This document shows, one piece after another, positions 20,744-32,036 of a stretch of DNA of 64,000 nt (positions are counted from its first letter, which is position 1; each line of letters opens with the position of its first letter). The DNA is from Pseudomonas sp. CC120222-01a. GTDB taxonomy: Bacteria > Pseudomonadota > Gammaproteobacteria > Pseudomonadales > Pseudomonadaceae. The position numbers were made by a program, and so were the translations under genes. The DNA lies in NCBI RefSeq assembly GCF_003097235.1, contig NZ_QEQQ01000009.1, positions 124,001-188,000 of the forward strand, in the 5' to 3' direction. A model generated the notes under the pieces. The model saw only the letters and a list, made by a program, of their open reading frames with translations, was not told where the DNA came from and made no database searches.

Positions 20744-22183
20744 TCACGCGCCAGTTCCGCCCACGGTAATCGCGTCCAGCTTCAAGGTCGGCTGCCCGAC
20801 GCCTACCGGCACCGATTGCCCATCCTTGCCGCACGTACCCACACCACTGTCCAGCGCCAGGTCGTTACCGACCATCGACACCCGGCTCATGGCCTCCGGC
20901 CCGTTGCCGATCAGGGTCGCGCCTTTCACCGGGGCAGTGATCTTGCCGTCTTCGATCAGGTAGGCTTCGCTGGTCGAGAACACGAACTTGCCACTGGTGA
21001 TGTCGACCTGGCCACCGCCGAGGTTGGCGCAGTAGATGCCTTTCTTCACCGAAGCGATGATTTCTTGCGGATCGCTCTTGCCGGCCAGCATGTAGGTGTT
21101 GGTCATGCGCGGCATCGGCAGGTGCGCATAGGACTCGCGGCGACCGTTGCCGGTAACCGCCATGCCCATCAGGCGTGCATTGAGCTTGTCCTGCATGTAG
21201 CCCTTGAGAATGCCGTTTTCGATCAGCGTGGTGCATTCGGTCGGCGTGCCTTCGTCATCGACGCTCAACGAGCCGCGGCGACCTTCGAGGGTGCCGTCGT
21301 CGACAATGGTGCACAGTTCCGAAGCGACCTTCTCGCCGATCCGCCCGCTGAATGCCGAGCTGCCCTTGCGGTTGAAGTCGCCTTCCAGGCCATGGCCGAC
21401 CGCTTCGTGCAGCAGCACGCCCGACCAGCCGGAACCCAGTACCACCGGCAACGTGCCGGCCGGGGCCGGGATAGCTTCGAGGTTGACCAGCGCCTGGCGC
21501 AGCGCTTCGCGGGCATAGCCCATGACCCGGTCTTCCGTGAAGAAGCGGTAGTCGGTACGCCCGCCACCGCCCTGCCCGCCGCGCTCGCGGCGGCCATTCT
21601 GTTCGACGATGACACTGACGTTGAAACGCACCAGTGGGCGCACATCGGCGGCCAGGCTACCGTCGGCAGCAGCAATCAGGATGCGCTCCCAGACCCCGGC
21701 CATGCTTACGCTGACCTGCTGGATACGCGGGTCGAGGGCACGGGTGGCGGCATCGACACGCTTGAGCAGCTCGACCTTTTCGGCACGGCTGAGCACATCC
21801 AGCGGGTTGTCAGGGGCATACAGCGCTGCCACGTCCTGGCTGCGGAACGCCTGCACCGTGCCGTTCTGGCCAGCACGGGAAATCGAACGGGCAGCACGTG
21901 CCGCCGAGGTCAGCGCCTCGAGGTTGATCGCATTGCTGTAGGCAAAGCCGGTCTTCTCACCGGACTGGGCACGCACACCCACGCCCTGGTCAAGGTTGAA
22001 GCTGCCTTCTTTGACGATGCCGTCCTCCAGCGCCCAGGTTTCCGAGATCTGGCCCTGGAAATACAGGTCCGCGGCGTCGATGCCGGGGCCGGCCAGTTCG
22101 CCCAGCACGCTCTGCAGGCTGTCGAGGGTGAGTCCGCCCGGGGCCAGGAGCTGCTCGCTGACGGTGGATAACATCTGGCTCAT
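20744..22183 (-). CDS. tldD: Metalloprotease TldD
   Basis: Catalytic subunit of the TldD/TldE zinc protease. The product is 479 aa from the ATG at 22183. A GTG two codons upstream is also open and overlaps the nitrilase stop. The zinc motif HEAVGH, within [19 protein letters not shown] near residue 255, is intact, and the [20 protein letters not shown] block is present. It is the last gene of the minus-strand run rng-yhdP-nitrilase-tldD. Confidence 0.95.
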   Translation of the reverse strand: MSQMLSTVSEQLLAPGGLTLDSLQSVLGELAGPGIDAADLYFQGQISETWALEDGIVKEGSFNLDQGVGVRAQSGEKTGFAYSNAINLEALTSAARAARSISRAGQNGTVQAFRSQDVAALYAPDNPLDVLSRAEKVELLKRVDAATRALDPRIQQVSVSMAGVWERILIAAADGSLAADVRPLVRFNVSVIVEQNGRRERGGQGGGGRTDYRFFTEDRVMGYAREALRQALVNLEAIPAPAGTLPVVLGSGWSGVLLHEAVGHGLEGDFNRKGSSAFSGRIGEKVASELCTIVDDGTLEGRRGSLSVDDEGTPTECTTLIENGILKGYMQDKLNARLMGMAVTGNGRRESYAHLPMPRMTNTYMLAGKSDPQEIIASVKKGIYCANLGGGQVDITSGKFVFSTSEAYLIEDGKITAPVKGATLIGNGPEAMSRVSMVGNDLALDSGVGTCGKDGQSVPVGVGQPTLKLDAITVGGTGA

Positions 22184-22185
22184 AG

Positions 22186-23037
22186 TCACTCCGAGGTGTG
22201 CGCAGGCCGCAAGGCGTCCTGCGAGAAAAAGCGCCGGTGCGTGGTGACCGGCATGCGCGCCCGGATGGACGCCTGTTCATCAATGTCGCGCTCGGCGAGC
22301 AATACCGCTTCGCCGTGCGCCTGTTCTGCGACGATCCGCCCCCAAGGGTCGACGATCGCCGCATGCCCGTGGGTTTCCCGCGGGCCTGGATGGGTACCGC
22401 CCTGAGCCGCCGCCAGCACATAACACTGGGTCTCGATGGCCCGGGCACGGATCAGCACTTCCCAATGCGCTGCTCCTGTGACCGCAGTAAAGGCAGCCGG
22501 TGCCGTGATCAGCTCCGCGCCGGCACTGCGCAAGGCACTGTACAGCTCGGGGAAGCGCAGGTCATAACACACGCTCAGCCCCAGGCGCCCTACCGGTGTA
22601 TCGGCTACCACCACTTGGGCGCCATGGGCATAGTCATCGGACTCGCGGTAGCGGCCACGGTTGTCGGCCACATCCACGTCGAACAGGTGCAGCTTGTCGT
22701 AACGCGCCGCCAGTTCGCCGTGTTCGTCGATCAGCAGTGAGCAGGCATGGGCCTTGGCGTCTGGCTGGCCTTGTGGCGGCAGCGGCAAGGTACCGGCAAC
22801 AATCCATAATCTGAGGTCGCGTGCGGTGCGTTTCAACCATGGCAGGATCGGGCCCTCGCCCAGGGTTTCAGCGCGGCCGATGACCGCGGCATCCTTGCGC
22901 CCCATTGCCGCGAAGTTTTCCGGCAGCACCGCCAGCCGCGCACCGCCCAAGGCCGCCTGTTCGAGCAAGGCGCCTGCACGCTGCAGGTTGGCCAGCACAT
23001 CGTCCTGGCTGACCATCTGGATGACCGCTGCCTTCAT
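22186..23037 (-). CDS. Carbon-nitrogen hydrolase (nitrilase superfamily)
   Basis: A 283-aa cytoplasmic amidase of the nitrilase fold. The catalytic triad is visible as Glu40 in LPENFAAMG, Lys in [11 protein letters not shown] and Cys in [13 protein letters not shown]. The closest functional group is the Nit1/YbeM-type amidases that hydrolyse deaminated glutathione. That assignment is an inference from sequence style and gene context. The ATG at 23037 has GGGAGT a few bases upstream. A GTG two codons earlier is possible. It sits between yhdP and tldD with 2-14 nt spacing. Confidence 0.88.
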   Translation of the reverse strand: MKAAVIQMVSQDDVLANLQRAGALLEQAALGGARLAVLPENFAAMGRKDAAVIGRAETLGEGPILPWLKRTARDLRLWIVAGTLPLPPQGQPDAKAHACSLLIDEHGELAARYDKLHLFDVDVADNRGRYRESDDYAHGAQVVVADTPVGRLGLSVCYDLRFPELYSALRSAGAELITAPAAFTAVTGAAHWEVLIRARAIETQCYVLAAAQGGTHPGPRETHGHAAIVDPWGRIVAEQAHGEAVLLAERDIDEQASIRARMPVTTHRRFFSQDALRPAHTSE

Positions 23038-23051
23038 GGGCACTCCCGAAA

Positions 23052-26000
23052 TTATTTATCGAACGGTTTCACAAAGGTGATTTTAGGCTCTTTCACCGGG
23101 CCCTCGACGCGATAGTGCACGCTGGCGAAACGCGACACCCGGTCGCCGATCAACCGATCGACCAGGAACAGCGCCCCCCCGACCGCTGGCGCACCGACGA
23201 TCAGCGCAGCCAATGGCAGGTTGTTGGTCACCGGCAGGGTCACCTGGAGGTTGGCAGCGACCCGATCACGCACCAGGTCCAGAGTGCCATCAAGTTCGAA
23301 ATTGCTCGACGGCCCGGTCACGGTGATCGGCTCGCGGGTCACGTAGACACCACTGCTGGCCACCAGCAGGCCCTTGACCCGGTCGTAGGCCAGGCCCTTG
23401 TCGAACAGGTCGGAGAAGTCCAGGCGCAAGCGCCGGCCAATCGAGTTGAAGTTGAGCAGGCCGAACACTCGCAGGGCTTGAGCGCCACCTTCCACTTCGA
23501 CGAACTGACCGCTGCGCAATGCGGCATCCATGCTGCCCGAGAAGCGCTTGAGGCCGACCCAGGCCGGCGAACCGGGCCAACGGCCGTCGACATCCAGGCG
23601 GAAATCGCGACTGGTGACGGTCGGGGCGAACCCCCAGGCCTTGAGCACATCGGCGAGGTTCTTGCCATCGAGCCGGCCTTTGTACCAGCTGCTGGTAGCG
23701 CCCGTTTCACCTTCCCAACCGCCAGTGCCATCGACATGCAGGCCTTTGAAGTCGAGGTCGATATCCTGCGCTGTCACACCCCGTGCAGTCGGGCGCAGCT
23801 TCAGTGCGGCATTGCCGAACAGGTCGTCGCCGCGGTACAGCTTGTCGATGCTCAGGTCCAGGGCCGGCACTTTGCGCGGGTCGAACGAGGCCAGCGGGTC
23901 TGGGCCCTCTTCCGACTGCGCTTCAGCCGGGTCGGCAGGCGGCAGACGCAGGGTCTGCAGGCGCACGACCATCGGTGCAGCCTTGGCATCCGGCACGCGC
24001 GCGTTACCGATGACTTCCTTGCTGTCCAGGCGCAGATCCCAGGCTGGGCCACCACGGGTCAGGCGTACCACGGCCTGGTTCAGGCTCATGCCGAAGGCTT
24101 TCAGCTGGCCGATGCTCAGGTCGACACTTTGCAGGTTCTGCCGGGCATTGCCACCGGGGTCGTCCCCGGCAAAGCGTGCGGCCTGTTCCTGCCAAGGGCC
24201 CAGATCGAGGCTTTCCAGCCGCCCCTTCACCCGCAGCCCCTGAGCCGCAGGCAGCTGCGCCTGCCCGGCGCCAAGCAGCAATTCGCCACGACCTTGGCCG
24301 AGTTTGTCGGCCGGTGCGGCGTAGGCGAAACGGGCCAGGTCGGCGTAAGCCGCATCAAAACGCCGCTCAGGCCCTTGCAGATTCATGCTGAAACGGGTGT
24401 CACGGGTATCCGCCGCTGCCTTGCCGAAGGGGGCCGGCAGGTCGATGGTCAGCCCCTTGAGCGAAGAGCTGACATTCAAGCTGTTGTCACGGCTGCCCAG
24501 ATTGACCTGCAACTGGTACGGCAGATCGCCGGAGGCGGGTAAGGTCTGCTTGAACTGCAGCCAGTCGGTCAGGGACTTCAGCGAAGCCTGGCCACTGGCG
24601 TTGATGCGCGTCTGCATCTGCCCTGGCTGGCCTTCGGCACTGATCTGCGCAGTGACGGGCTTGCCGAACACTTGCAAGCTGATGTTCTTGCCGCTTAGCC
24701 CCTTGTCGAGGTCGAAACTGAAGTCACCTTTCAGGCGCGTGAGGTCCAGGCTCGGCGGGGCCACCTTCAGGCGTGCATCGGCAGTGGCGAAGTCCACCAG
24801 CACTTTTGGCCGCTCGCCGTGGGCCAGCGGTACGTCAAGCTTGAGCTTGCCCTTGAGCGGGCCCTCGCCTTCCCAGCCGGCGAAGATCTCGCCAGTGCCA
24901 ATTGGTGCTTCCTTGAGAATCTTCAAACCATCGCCGAGGCTGCCGTCGAAATCGCCGTCGAGGTACAGGTGGCTGTGCTGCCCACTGTCGACATGGGGAA
25001 TATTCACGCTTACGTCGCTGACCTTGGTATCGAGCAGCAGGCCCTTGCTGGCCTTGATGCGCACGCCGCTGTCTTCGATCAGCACATCGCCGTCCACCTG
25101 TTGCACCTGCGGCCAGCCTGGCTGGAAGTCCAGTGCGGCGTCGTGAACCTTGAAGAACAGGCTGATGCTGCGTGCTTCCGGGGTAGCACCGTGGTTCAAC
25201 GAGCCCTGGTACTGGAAGTAGCCCTGGTCGACGTTGCCTTTGACGATGGCGCTGCGCAGCCATTCGTCGAGGGCCGGGCTCAGCACTTCGGGCAGGTACT
25301 TGGCGGTGTAGCGGCCATCGCCTTCGGTCAGGCCGACGCGCAGGTCCATGTAGCTTTCAGCGCCTTCATCGAACAGCAGGCGAATCAGGAAGTCGCCGGC
25401 AATCTTGCCTTCATCGCCCAGCACCTTGAGGTAGGGTGCGATGAGGGTGAAGCCGTGCTTGTCGAGCGCCCAGGTCAGGCGCGCATTGGCTTTCTGGTAC
25501 TGCCAGGGTTTGGCGAAGATCGGATACAGGTGCAGCATGAATGCGTCGGTATCCAGGCGCAGCTCGCCATGCCCGAGGTCGCCGCTGATGCTGCCGCTGA
25601 CATTACCGGCCGCGGGTGCACCGTGATAAGCATCGAAACCGACCCGCTCCAGGTTGGCGGCGAACTGCAGGCGCTGGTCGCCCTCGGCTTTTGGCCGTGC
25701 TTCCAGGCGAACGTTGCGCAGTGCCCCGGTGACCTTCAGCGCATCGACCACGGTCATGAGCTTGTCCGGCAAGGGCGCCAAGGCGTCGATCAAGGGGGTC
25801 AACGGGGTGAGGTCTAGGCGGTCGGCCTGCACTTGCCAGGTTTCGTCCGCTGGGTCATCACCCAGGCGCTGGTTCACTTGCAGGTGCGATTCCCAACGGG
25901 TCTTGCCGATGCTCGCGGCAAGTGAATCGACCACCACATCGAAGCCCTGATCGCGGCGCTGGAACCAGGCGGCCAAGGCCAGATTGTCCAAGTCCACGGC

Positions 26001-26867
26001 CTTGCGCTCGGCGTAGGCACCGCGCAGTTGCGGGGCATTGAGGCGGACCATCGCCTGCTGCAACTGACCCTCGCTCCAGTCGACCCAGAACTCGCCACCG
26101 GCCTTCAACGCTTCAGCCCGCCACTGGCCCAGCAAGGCAGGCGGCAGCCACTGCGCCCAGTCGCTTTGCGGCAGGCTCAGGTAGGCCTCGACCTCGCCAT
26201 CGCGCCAGGCCTTGGCATTTGCCCGGCTGCGCACACTGACTGCCAGCGGCTGGCCGTCGGGCAAGGTCGCACGCAGGTCGAGGGCCTGGCGTGATGCCCC
26301 GGCCTGCAGGCCAACGCTGACATAGGTGAGGGTCAGCGGGTCACGCTGCCAGGGCTGCAGGGTAACCTGGCTGTCGAACACATCGATGCGGCCCAATTGG
26401 CGCAAGCGCTGCAACAGCTCGGCAGGGTCCAGCGGCGCGTCGTCCTTTTTCGGCACCCCTTCGAAGGCCCAGCCACCCTGCTCGTCTTCGCGCAGAATCA
26501 GTTGCAGGCCGCCGAGTTCGATGCGCGCCAGGCGCACTTCACGGGAGGTCAGGCTGGCCCACAGGTCAGGCACCACCTTCACCTCATCCAGGCGCAGGGC
26601 CGATGCGCCCTCGCCCAGTTGCAGGTCACGCACGCGCAATATTGGCGCCAGGCCACTCCAGCGCCCTTCCAGAGCGCCCACGTGCACAGGCAGGCCCAGC
26701 GCCTGTTCGGCCTTGCTCTCGACGTCGGCACGGTATTCGGCCACAAGCGGCACCAGCTCGCGGCCAAGGCTGACATACAACGCCACCAGCACCGCGAGCA
26801 GGGCACAGATGCCCAGCCCCCAGCGGGTCAAGGCGACAAGAACGCGGTTCAGACGTCCCATGGCCAT
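23052..26867 (-). CDS. yhdP: YhdP-family AsmA-like envelope protein
   Basis: A 1271-aa inner-membrane-anchored protein with one N-terminal helix (about residues 13-32) and a very long periplasmic beta-rich region of the DUF3971/AsmA-like type. YhdP, TamB and YdbH are redundant bridge-like proteins that move phospholipid to the outer membrane. The length and the C-terminal segment ANLQVTLPVTNNLPLAALIVGAPAVGGALFLVDRL match YhdP. The gene follows rng by 82 nt and precedes the nitrilase gene, the conserved order in Pseudomonas. Confidence 0.9.
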   Translation of the reverse strand: MAMGRLNRVLVALTRWGLGICALLAVLVALYVSLGRELVPLVAEYRADVESKAEQALGLPVHVGALEGRWSGLAPILRVRDLQLGEGASALRLDEVKVVPDLWASLTSREVRLARIELGGLQLILREDEQGGWAFEGVPKKDDAPLDPAELLQRLRQLGRIDVFDSQVTLQPWQRDPLTLTYVSVGLQAGASRQALDLRATLPDGQPLAVSVRSRANAKAWRDGEVEAYLSLPQSDWAQWLPPALLGQWRAEALKAGGEFWVDWSEGQLQQAMVRLNAPQLRGAYAERKAVDLDNLALAAWFQRRDQGFDVVVDSLAASIGKTRWESHLQVNQRLGDDPADETWQVQADRLDLTPLTPLIDALAPLPDKLMTVVDALKVTGALRNVRLEARPKAEGDQRLQFAANLERVGFDAYHGAPAAGNVSGSISGDLGHGELRLDTDAFMLHLYPIFAKPWQYQKANARLTWALDKHGFTLIAPYLKVLGDEGKIAGDFLIRLLFDEGAESYMDLRVGLTEGDGRYTAKYLPEVLSPALDEWLRSAIVKGNVDQGYFQYQGSLNHGATPEARSISLFFKVHDAALDFQPGWPQVQQVDGDVLIEDSGVRIKASKGLLLDTKVSDVSVNIPHVDSGQHSHLYLDGDFDGSLGDGLKILKEAPIGTGEIFAGWEGEGPLKGKLKLDVPLAHGERPKVLVDFATADARLKVAPPSLDLTRLKGDFSFDLDKGLSGKNISLQVFGKPVTAQISAEGQPGQMQTRINASGQASLKSLTDWLQFKQTLPASGDLPYQLQVNLGSRDNSLNVSSSLKGLTIDLPAPFGKAAADTRDTRFSMNLQGPERRFDAAYADLARFAYAAPADKLGQGRGELLLGAGQAQLPAAQGLRVKGRLESLDLGPWQEQAARFAGDDPGGNARQNLQSVDLSIGQLKAFGMSLNQAVVRLTRGGPAWDLRLDSKEVIGNARVPDAKAAPMVVRLQTLRLPPADPAEAQSEEGPDPLASFDPRKVPALDLSIDKLYRGDDLFGNAALKLRPTARGVTAQDIDLDFKGLHVDGTGGWEGETGATSSWYKGRLDGKNLADVLKAWGFAPTVTSRDFRLDVDGRWPGSPAWVGLKRFSGSMDAALRSGQFVEVEGGAQALRVFGLLNFNSIGRRLRLDFSDLFDKGLAYDRVKGLLVASSGVYVTREPITVTGPSSNFELDGTLDLVRDRVAANLQVTLPVTNNLPLAALIVGAPAVGGALFLVDRLIGDRVSRFASVHYRVEGPVKEPKITFVKPFDK

Positions 26868-26949
26868 GGCCCTCCAGGTCGTTTATCCATGATGGCCCGA
26901 CGTACCGATTTTGCCAGCCAGCGCCATCCGCGGCAGGTATCAGAAAGCC

Positions 26950-28407
26950 TCAGAGCAGCACCACATCATATTGTTCCTGCGAATACATCGACTCGACCTG
27001 GAAGCGAATGGTTCGGCCAATGAAGGTTTCCAGTTCGGCAACGTTGCCGGACTCCTCGTCCAGCAGGCGATCGACCACTTTCTGGTTGGCCAGCACGCGA
27101 TAACCTTCCGCCTGGTAGGCACGGGCCTCGCGGAGGATCTCGCGGAAGATCTCGTAACAGATAGTCTCGGGGGTTTTCAGCTTGCCGCGCCCCTGACAGG
27201 CGATGCACGGCTCGCAGAGGACCTGTTCGAGGCTCTCGCGGGTACGCTTGCGGGTCATCTGCACCAGGCCCAGCTCGGTGATGCCGATGATGTTGGTCTT
27301 GGCGTGGTCGCGTTCCAGCTGCTTTTCCAGGGTGCGCAATACCTGGCGCTGGTGCTCCTCGTCTTCCATGTCGATGAAGTCGATGATGATGATCCCGCCA
27401 ATGTTGCGCAGGCGCAGTTGCCGGGCGATGGCCGTGGCAGCTTCGAGGTTGGTCTTGAAGATGGTTTCTTCGAGGTTGCGGTGCCCGACGAACGCACCGG
27501 TGTTGACGTCAATGGTGGTCATCGCCTCGGCCGGGTCGACCACCAGGTAACCACCGGACTTGAGCGGCACCTTGCGCTCCAGGGCGCGCTGGATTTCGTC
27601 CTCGACCCCATACAGGTCGAAGATTGGCCGCTCACCCGGGTAATGCTCCAGGCGATCGGCGATTTCCGGCATCAGTTCGGCGACGAACTGCGTAGTTTTC
27701 TGGAAGGTTTCCCGCGAGTCGATGCGGATTTTCTCGATCTTCGGGTTGACCAGGTCACGCAGCGTGCGCAGGGCCAGGCCGAGGTCTTCATATATGACCG
27801 TGGGCGCGCCACAGGTCTGGATCTGGCTACCGATCTGCTCCCACAGGCGGCGCAGGTAGCGGATGTCCTGGAGGATTTCTTCAGCCCGCGCGCCCTCGGC
27901 AGCGGTACGCAGGATGAAGCCCCCGGCGTCCTTGATGTTCTCGCTGTCCATGCAGCTGCTGACCACCTGCTTGAGGCGCTCACGTTCGGCTTCGTCTTCG
28001 ATCTTCAGGGAAATGCCGACATGGCTGCTGCGTGGCATGTACACCAGGTAACGCGAGGGGATCGACAGCTGCGTGGTCAGGCGTGCGCCCTTGGTACCGA
28101 TCGGGTCCTTGGTCACCTGCACCACCAGCGCCTGGCCCTCATGCACCAGCGCGGTGATGTTCTCCACCGCCGAGCCTTCGCGCTGGGATATTTCCGACGC
28201 ATGGATGAACGCCGCGCGCTCCAGGCCGATGTCGACGAATGCCGCCTGCATGCCGGGCAGCACCCGCACCACCTTGCCCTTGTAGATATTGCCGACGATG
28301 CCGCGGCGCTGGGTGCGCTCGACATGCACTTCCTGCAGCACCCCGTTTTCCACCACCGCCACACGCGATTCCATCGGGGTGATGTTGATCAGGATCTCTT
28401 CACTCAT
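26950..28407 (-). CDS. rng: Ribonuclease G
   Basis: A 485-aa RNase E/G-family endoribonuclease that matures the 5' end of 16S rRNA and degrades some mRNAs. It has an N-terminal S1 domain (about 35-125, with GNIYKGKVVRVLPGMQAAFVDIG), an RNase H-like region, the magnesium-binding TTIDVNTGAFVG and IIIDFIDM motifs, and the zinc-link cysteines CEPCIAC. It lacks the long scaffold tail of RNase E, so it is RNase G. It follows maf by 54 nt. Confidence 0.96.
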   Translation of the reverse strand: MSEEILINITPMESRVAVVENGVLQEVHVERTQRRGIVGNIYKGKVVRVLPGMQAAFVDIGLERAAFIHASEISQREGSAVENITALVHEGQALVVQVTKDPIGTKGARLTTQLSIPSRYLVYMPRSSHVGISLKIEDEAERERLKQVVSSCMDSENIKDAGGFILRTAAEGARAEEILQDIRYLRRLWEQIGSQIQTCGAPTVIYEDLGLALRTLRDLVNPKIEKIRIDSRETFQKTTQFVAELMPEIADRLEHYPGERPIFDLYGVEDEIQRALERKVPLKSGGYLVVDPAEAMTTIDVNTGAFVGHRNLEETIFKTNLEAATAIARQLRLRNIGGIIIIDFIDMEDEEHQRQVLRTLEKQLERDHAKTNIIGITELGLVQMTRKRTRESLEQVLCEPCIACQGRGKLKTPETICYEIFREILREARAYQAEGYRVLANQKVVDRLLDEESGNVAELETFIGRTIRFQVESMYSQEQYDVVLL

Positions 28408-28461
28408 GGCAGGCTCTCGTCAAAGGTCTTCGGTAATGATGGATCGCGCATGCCGAGCTGG

Positions 28462-29073
28462 CTACCGCTGGTTTGTTACCTCTGGCAAAAGCGCCGGTAC
28501 CTGCCAGCAGGCGATACCGAACCGGGCGAGCATGTCGGCCGTTTCGCTCAAGGGCAGGCCAACCACCGCCGAGTAACTGCCCTCGAGCGCGGTGACGAAC
28601 ACCGCGCCCAGGCCCTGGATGGCGTAGCCCCCTGCCTTGTCCGCAGGTTCGCCACTGGCCCAGTAGCGCTCGGCTTCTGCGGCATCGACAGGGCGAAAAC
28701 GCACCGTGCTGCTGACGCACAGGCTCTCGCAGTGCTGGCCATCGCTCAAGGCCACGGCGGTCAGCACCTGGTGCTCGCGGCCGGCCAGGTCGGCCAGCAT
28801 CGACAGGGCATGTTCACGGTTTTCCGGCTTGCCGAGAATACGACCATCGAGCACCACCGCCGTGTCGGCGCCCAGCGCCACGGCCGGGCCTTCAAGCGTG
28901 GCCAGGCCGGCTTCGGCCTTGGCCCGGGCCAGGCGCTCGACATAGGCCTCGGCGCTTTCGCCGGGCAGCGGGGTTTCATCGATGGGTGCACTGACGACGG
29001 TGAACGGCACGCCGATCTGGCCGAGCAGTTCACGCCGGCGCGGTGAGCCGGAGGCGAGGTAGAGTGGTTTCAT
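28462..29073 (-). CDS. Maf-family nucleotide pyrophosphatase
   Basis: A 203-aa house-cleaning NTP pyrophosphatase of the YhdE (dTTP/UTP) type. It begins [21 protein letters not shown], with the [10 protein letters not shown] phosphate-binding loop, followed by the conserved glutamate in [18 protein letters not shown] and the ADTAVVLDG motif. It lies between mreD (30 nt upstream) and rng (54 nt downstream), the standard mreBCD-maf-rng arrangement. Substrate preference is from family placement only. Confidence 0.92.
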   Translation of the reverse strand: MKPLYLASGSPRRRELLGQIGVPFTVVSAPIDETPLPGESAEAYVERLARAKAEAGLATLEGPAVALGADTAVVLDGRILGKPENREHALSMLADLAGREHQVLTAVALSDGQHCESLCVSSTVRFRPVDAAEAERYWASGEPADKAGGYAIQGLGAVFVTALEGSYSAVVGLPLSETADMLARFGIACWQVPALLPEVTNQR

Positions 29074-29103
29074 CTAGACATCTCCCTGTCAGTGGCAGCG
29101 CCG

Positions 29104-29595
29104 TCAGTTGATACGCAAACGTCGGCGCAGGTCGCGCAGCGCGAAGCTGATCCACGGCCAGAGCAACGCACTGATCACGGCTGACCAGACCAACGCCAGG
29201 GTTGGCAGGCGGTTGCCGGTGAGCGCGCTCAGCCACAGCTGGATCAGTTGGGCGATTCCGAAGATCACCAGGATCACCAGGCTCTGCTGCCACAGCGGGA
29301 ACATGCGCAGGCGCTGCTGCAGCGACAGCACGAGGAACGTGATCAGGGTGAGGATGAGCGCGTTCTGCCCCAGCAAGGTGCCATACAGCACGTCCTCGGC
29401 CAGCCCTAGAACGAAAGCAGTGGTCATACCCACCTTGTTCGGCACGTTCAAGGTCCAGAACGACACCAGCATCGCCAGCCACATGGGCCGGAACACTTCG
29501 AGGAACTGCGGCATGGGCGAAACGCTGAGCAGCAGGCCGATGGCGAACGTCAGCCAGATGACCCAACCGTGGTTACGGCGCGACTTGGCCATCAT
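29104..29595 (-). CDS. mreD: Rod shape-determining protein MreD
   Basis: A 163-aa polytopic inner-membrane protein of the elongasome, with about five hydrophobic helices and short loops. It begins MMAKSRRNHGWVIWLTFAIGLLLSV. MreD works with MreC, MreB, RodA and PBP2 in lateral wall synthesis. Its start overlaps the end of mreC by 4 nt (29592-29595), implying coupled translation. Confidence 0.93.
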   Translation of the reverse strand: MMAKSRRNHGWVIWLTFAIGLLLSVSPMPQFLEVFRPMWLAMLVSFWTLNVPNKVGMTTAFVLGLAEDVLYGTLLGQNALILTLITFLVLSLQQRLRMFPLWQQSLVILVIFGIAQLIQLWLSALTGNRLPTLALVWSAVISALLWPWISFALRDLRRRLRIN

Positions 29596-30632
29596 TGCCT
29601 CCGTGGATGGGCGGGAGCCGCCGGTGCGGCGGCGGGGGCTGCAGGCGCCTGCCCCGCAGCTGCCGGCACAGCCGGAGCCGCCGGAGCCGCCGGCTGTGCC
29701 GGGGCTGGGGCCGCTGCCGGGTGCTCGGCATTGGCGGCAGGTTGGCCAGTGCCTTTGCGATCGGCCTCTTCCTGGGCAATCGCTGCATCGGTGGCACGCT
29801 GCTCCGGGGTCCGGCGGTCACTGAACACCAGCAGCATGTAGCGGCTGCGGTTGAGTGCGGCGGTCGGAATGGCGCGGACGATGGCAAACGGCTGGCCGGA
29901 ATCGTGGATCACTTCATTGACCGTAGCCACCGGGTAGCCGGCCGGGAAGCGCTGGCCCATGCCGGAGCTCACCAGCAGGTCACCTTCCTTGATGTCGGCG
30001 GTGTCGGCGACATGCCGCAGCTCCAGGCGCTCCGGGTTGCCGGTGCCGCTGGCGATGGCGCGCAGGCCGTTGCGATTGACCTGCACCGGAATGCTGTGGG
30101 TGGTGTCGGTCAGCAGCAGTACCCGCGAGGTATATGGCATCAGTTCGACCACCTGGCCCATCAGGCCACGGGCATCGAGCACCGGCTGGCCAAGGAACAC
30201 GCCATCGCGCTCACCCTTGTTGATGAGGATGCGGTGGGTAAACGGGTTGGGGTCGACGCCGATCAGCTCGGCCACTTCGACTTTTTCGTTGACCAGCGCC
30301 GAGGAGTTGAGCAGCTCACGCAAGCGCACGTTCTGCTCGGTCAGGGCCGCCAGCTTCTGCAGGCGCCCCTGCAGCAGCAGGGCTTCGGTCTTGAGTTTTT
30401 CGTTTTCGGCGATCAGCTCGGTGCGGCTGCCGAACTGGCCGGCCACGCCTTGCCACGCTCGCTGCGGCAGGTCGGTGATCCAGTACGATTCCATGAGCAC
30501 CAGGCCCATCTGGCTACGCACCGGCTTGAGCACGTCGAAACGCGCATCGACAACCATCAACGCGACCGACAGCACCACCAGTACCAGCAGGCGAACGCCC
30601 AGCGAAGGGCCCTTGGAGAAAAGCGGTTTAAT
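29592..30632 (-). CDS. mreC: Rod shape-determining protein MreC, apparent AUU start
   Basis: Bitopic elongasome scaffold: a short basic N-terminus, one membrane helix, a coiled coil (about 60-105) and two periplasmic beta-barrel subdomains (from about 110). No ATG, GTG or TTG gives a complete protein. The first ordinary start, GTG complementary to 30576-30578, would cut the membrane helix in half. An ATT complementary to 30630-30632 follows a GAGGAA Shine-Dalgarno with a 6-nt spacer and restores KPLFSKGPSLGVRLLVLVVL, giving 346 aa. The C-terminal 60 or so residues are an alanine/proline-rich, low-complexity tail ending PRRQ. The gene overlaps mreD by 4 nt. Confidence 0.85.
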   Translation of the reverse strand: MKPLFSKGPSLGVRLLVLVVLSVALMVVDARFDVLKPVRSQMGLVLMESYWITDLPQRAWQGVAGQFGSRTELIAENEKLKTEALLLQGRLQKLAALTEQNVRLRELLNSSALVNEKVEVAELIGVDPNPFTHRILINKGERDGVFLGQPVLDARGLMGQVVELMPYTSRVLLLTDTTHSIPVQVNRNGLRAIASGTGNPERLELRHVADTADIKEGDLLVSSGMGQRFPAGYPVATVNEVIHDSGQPFAIVRAIPTAALNRSRYMLLVFSDRRTPEQRATDAAIAQEEADRKGTGQPAANAEHPAAAPAPAQPAAPAAPAVPAAAGQAPAAPAAAPAAPAHPRRQ

Positions 30633-30740
30633 GGGCCGTTCCTCGTGGACGACTCAGGAGGTCATTGGACATGGGACAACGCACCAGCCTGGTTGCGGGT
30701 TGACGGAAACGACGCCCGGATGGACGCCAGCCCAGCGCAT

Positions 30741-30767
30741 ACAGGTAGCACTGCACGTGCTACCTGT
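30741..30767. other. Intergenic hairpin between mreB and mreC
   Basis: A perfect inverted repeat with a 10-bp stem (ACAGGTAGCA with TGCTACCTGT), extendable by one C-G pair, around a short loop. It lies in the 162 nt between the mreB stop and the mreC start. There is no T-tract on the minus strand, so it is more likely an mRNA-protecting or attenuating hairpin that sets mreB above mreCD expression than a terminator. Confidence 0.6.
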
Positions 30768-30794
30768 AAACCGGGCTTTCGAAAGCAGCGCGGA

Positions 30795-31991
<1,197 letters not shown>

Positions 31992-32036
31992 TCACCGCGG
32001 ACCCTATTCGGTTCTTTGTTTCCCCTGGAGATCACC

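Noticed and set aside
24385..25817. Large plus-strand frames opposite yhdP
   Set aside because: High-GC antisense shadows of the long yhdP gene with biased composition and no recognisable domain.
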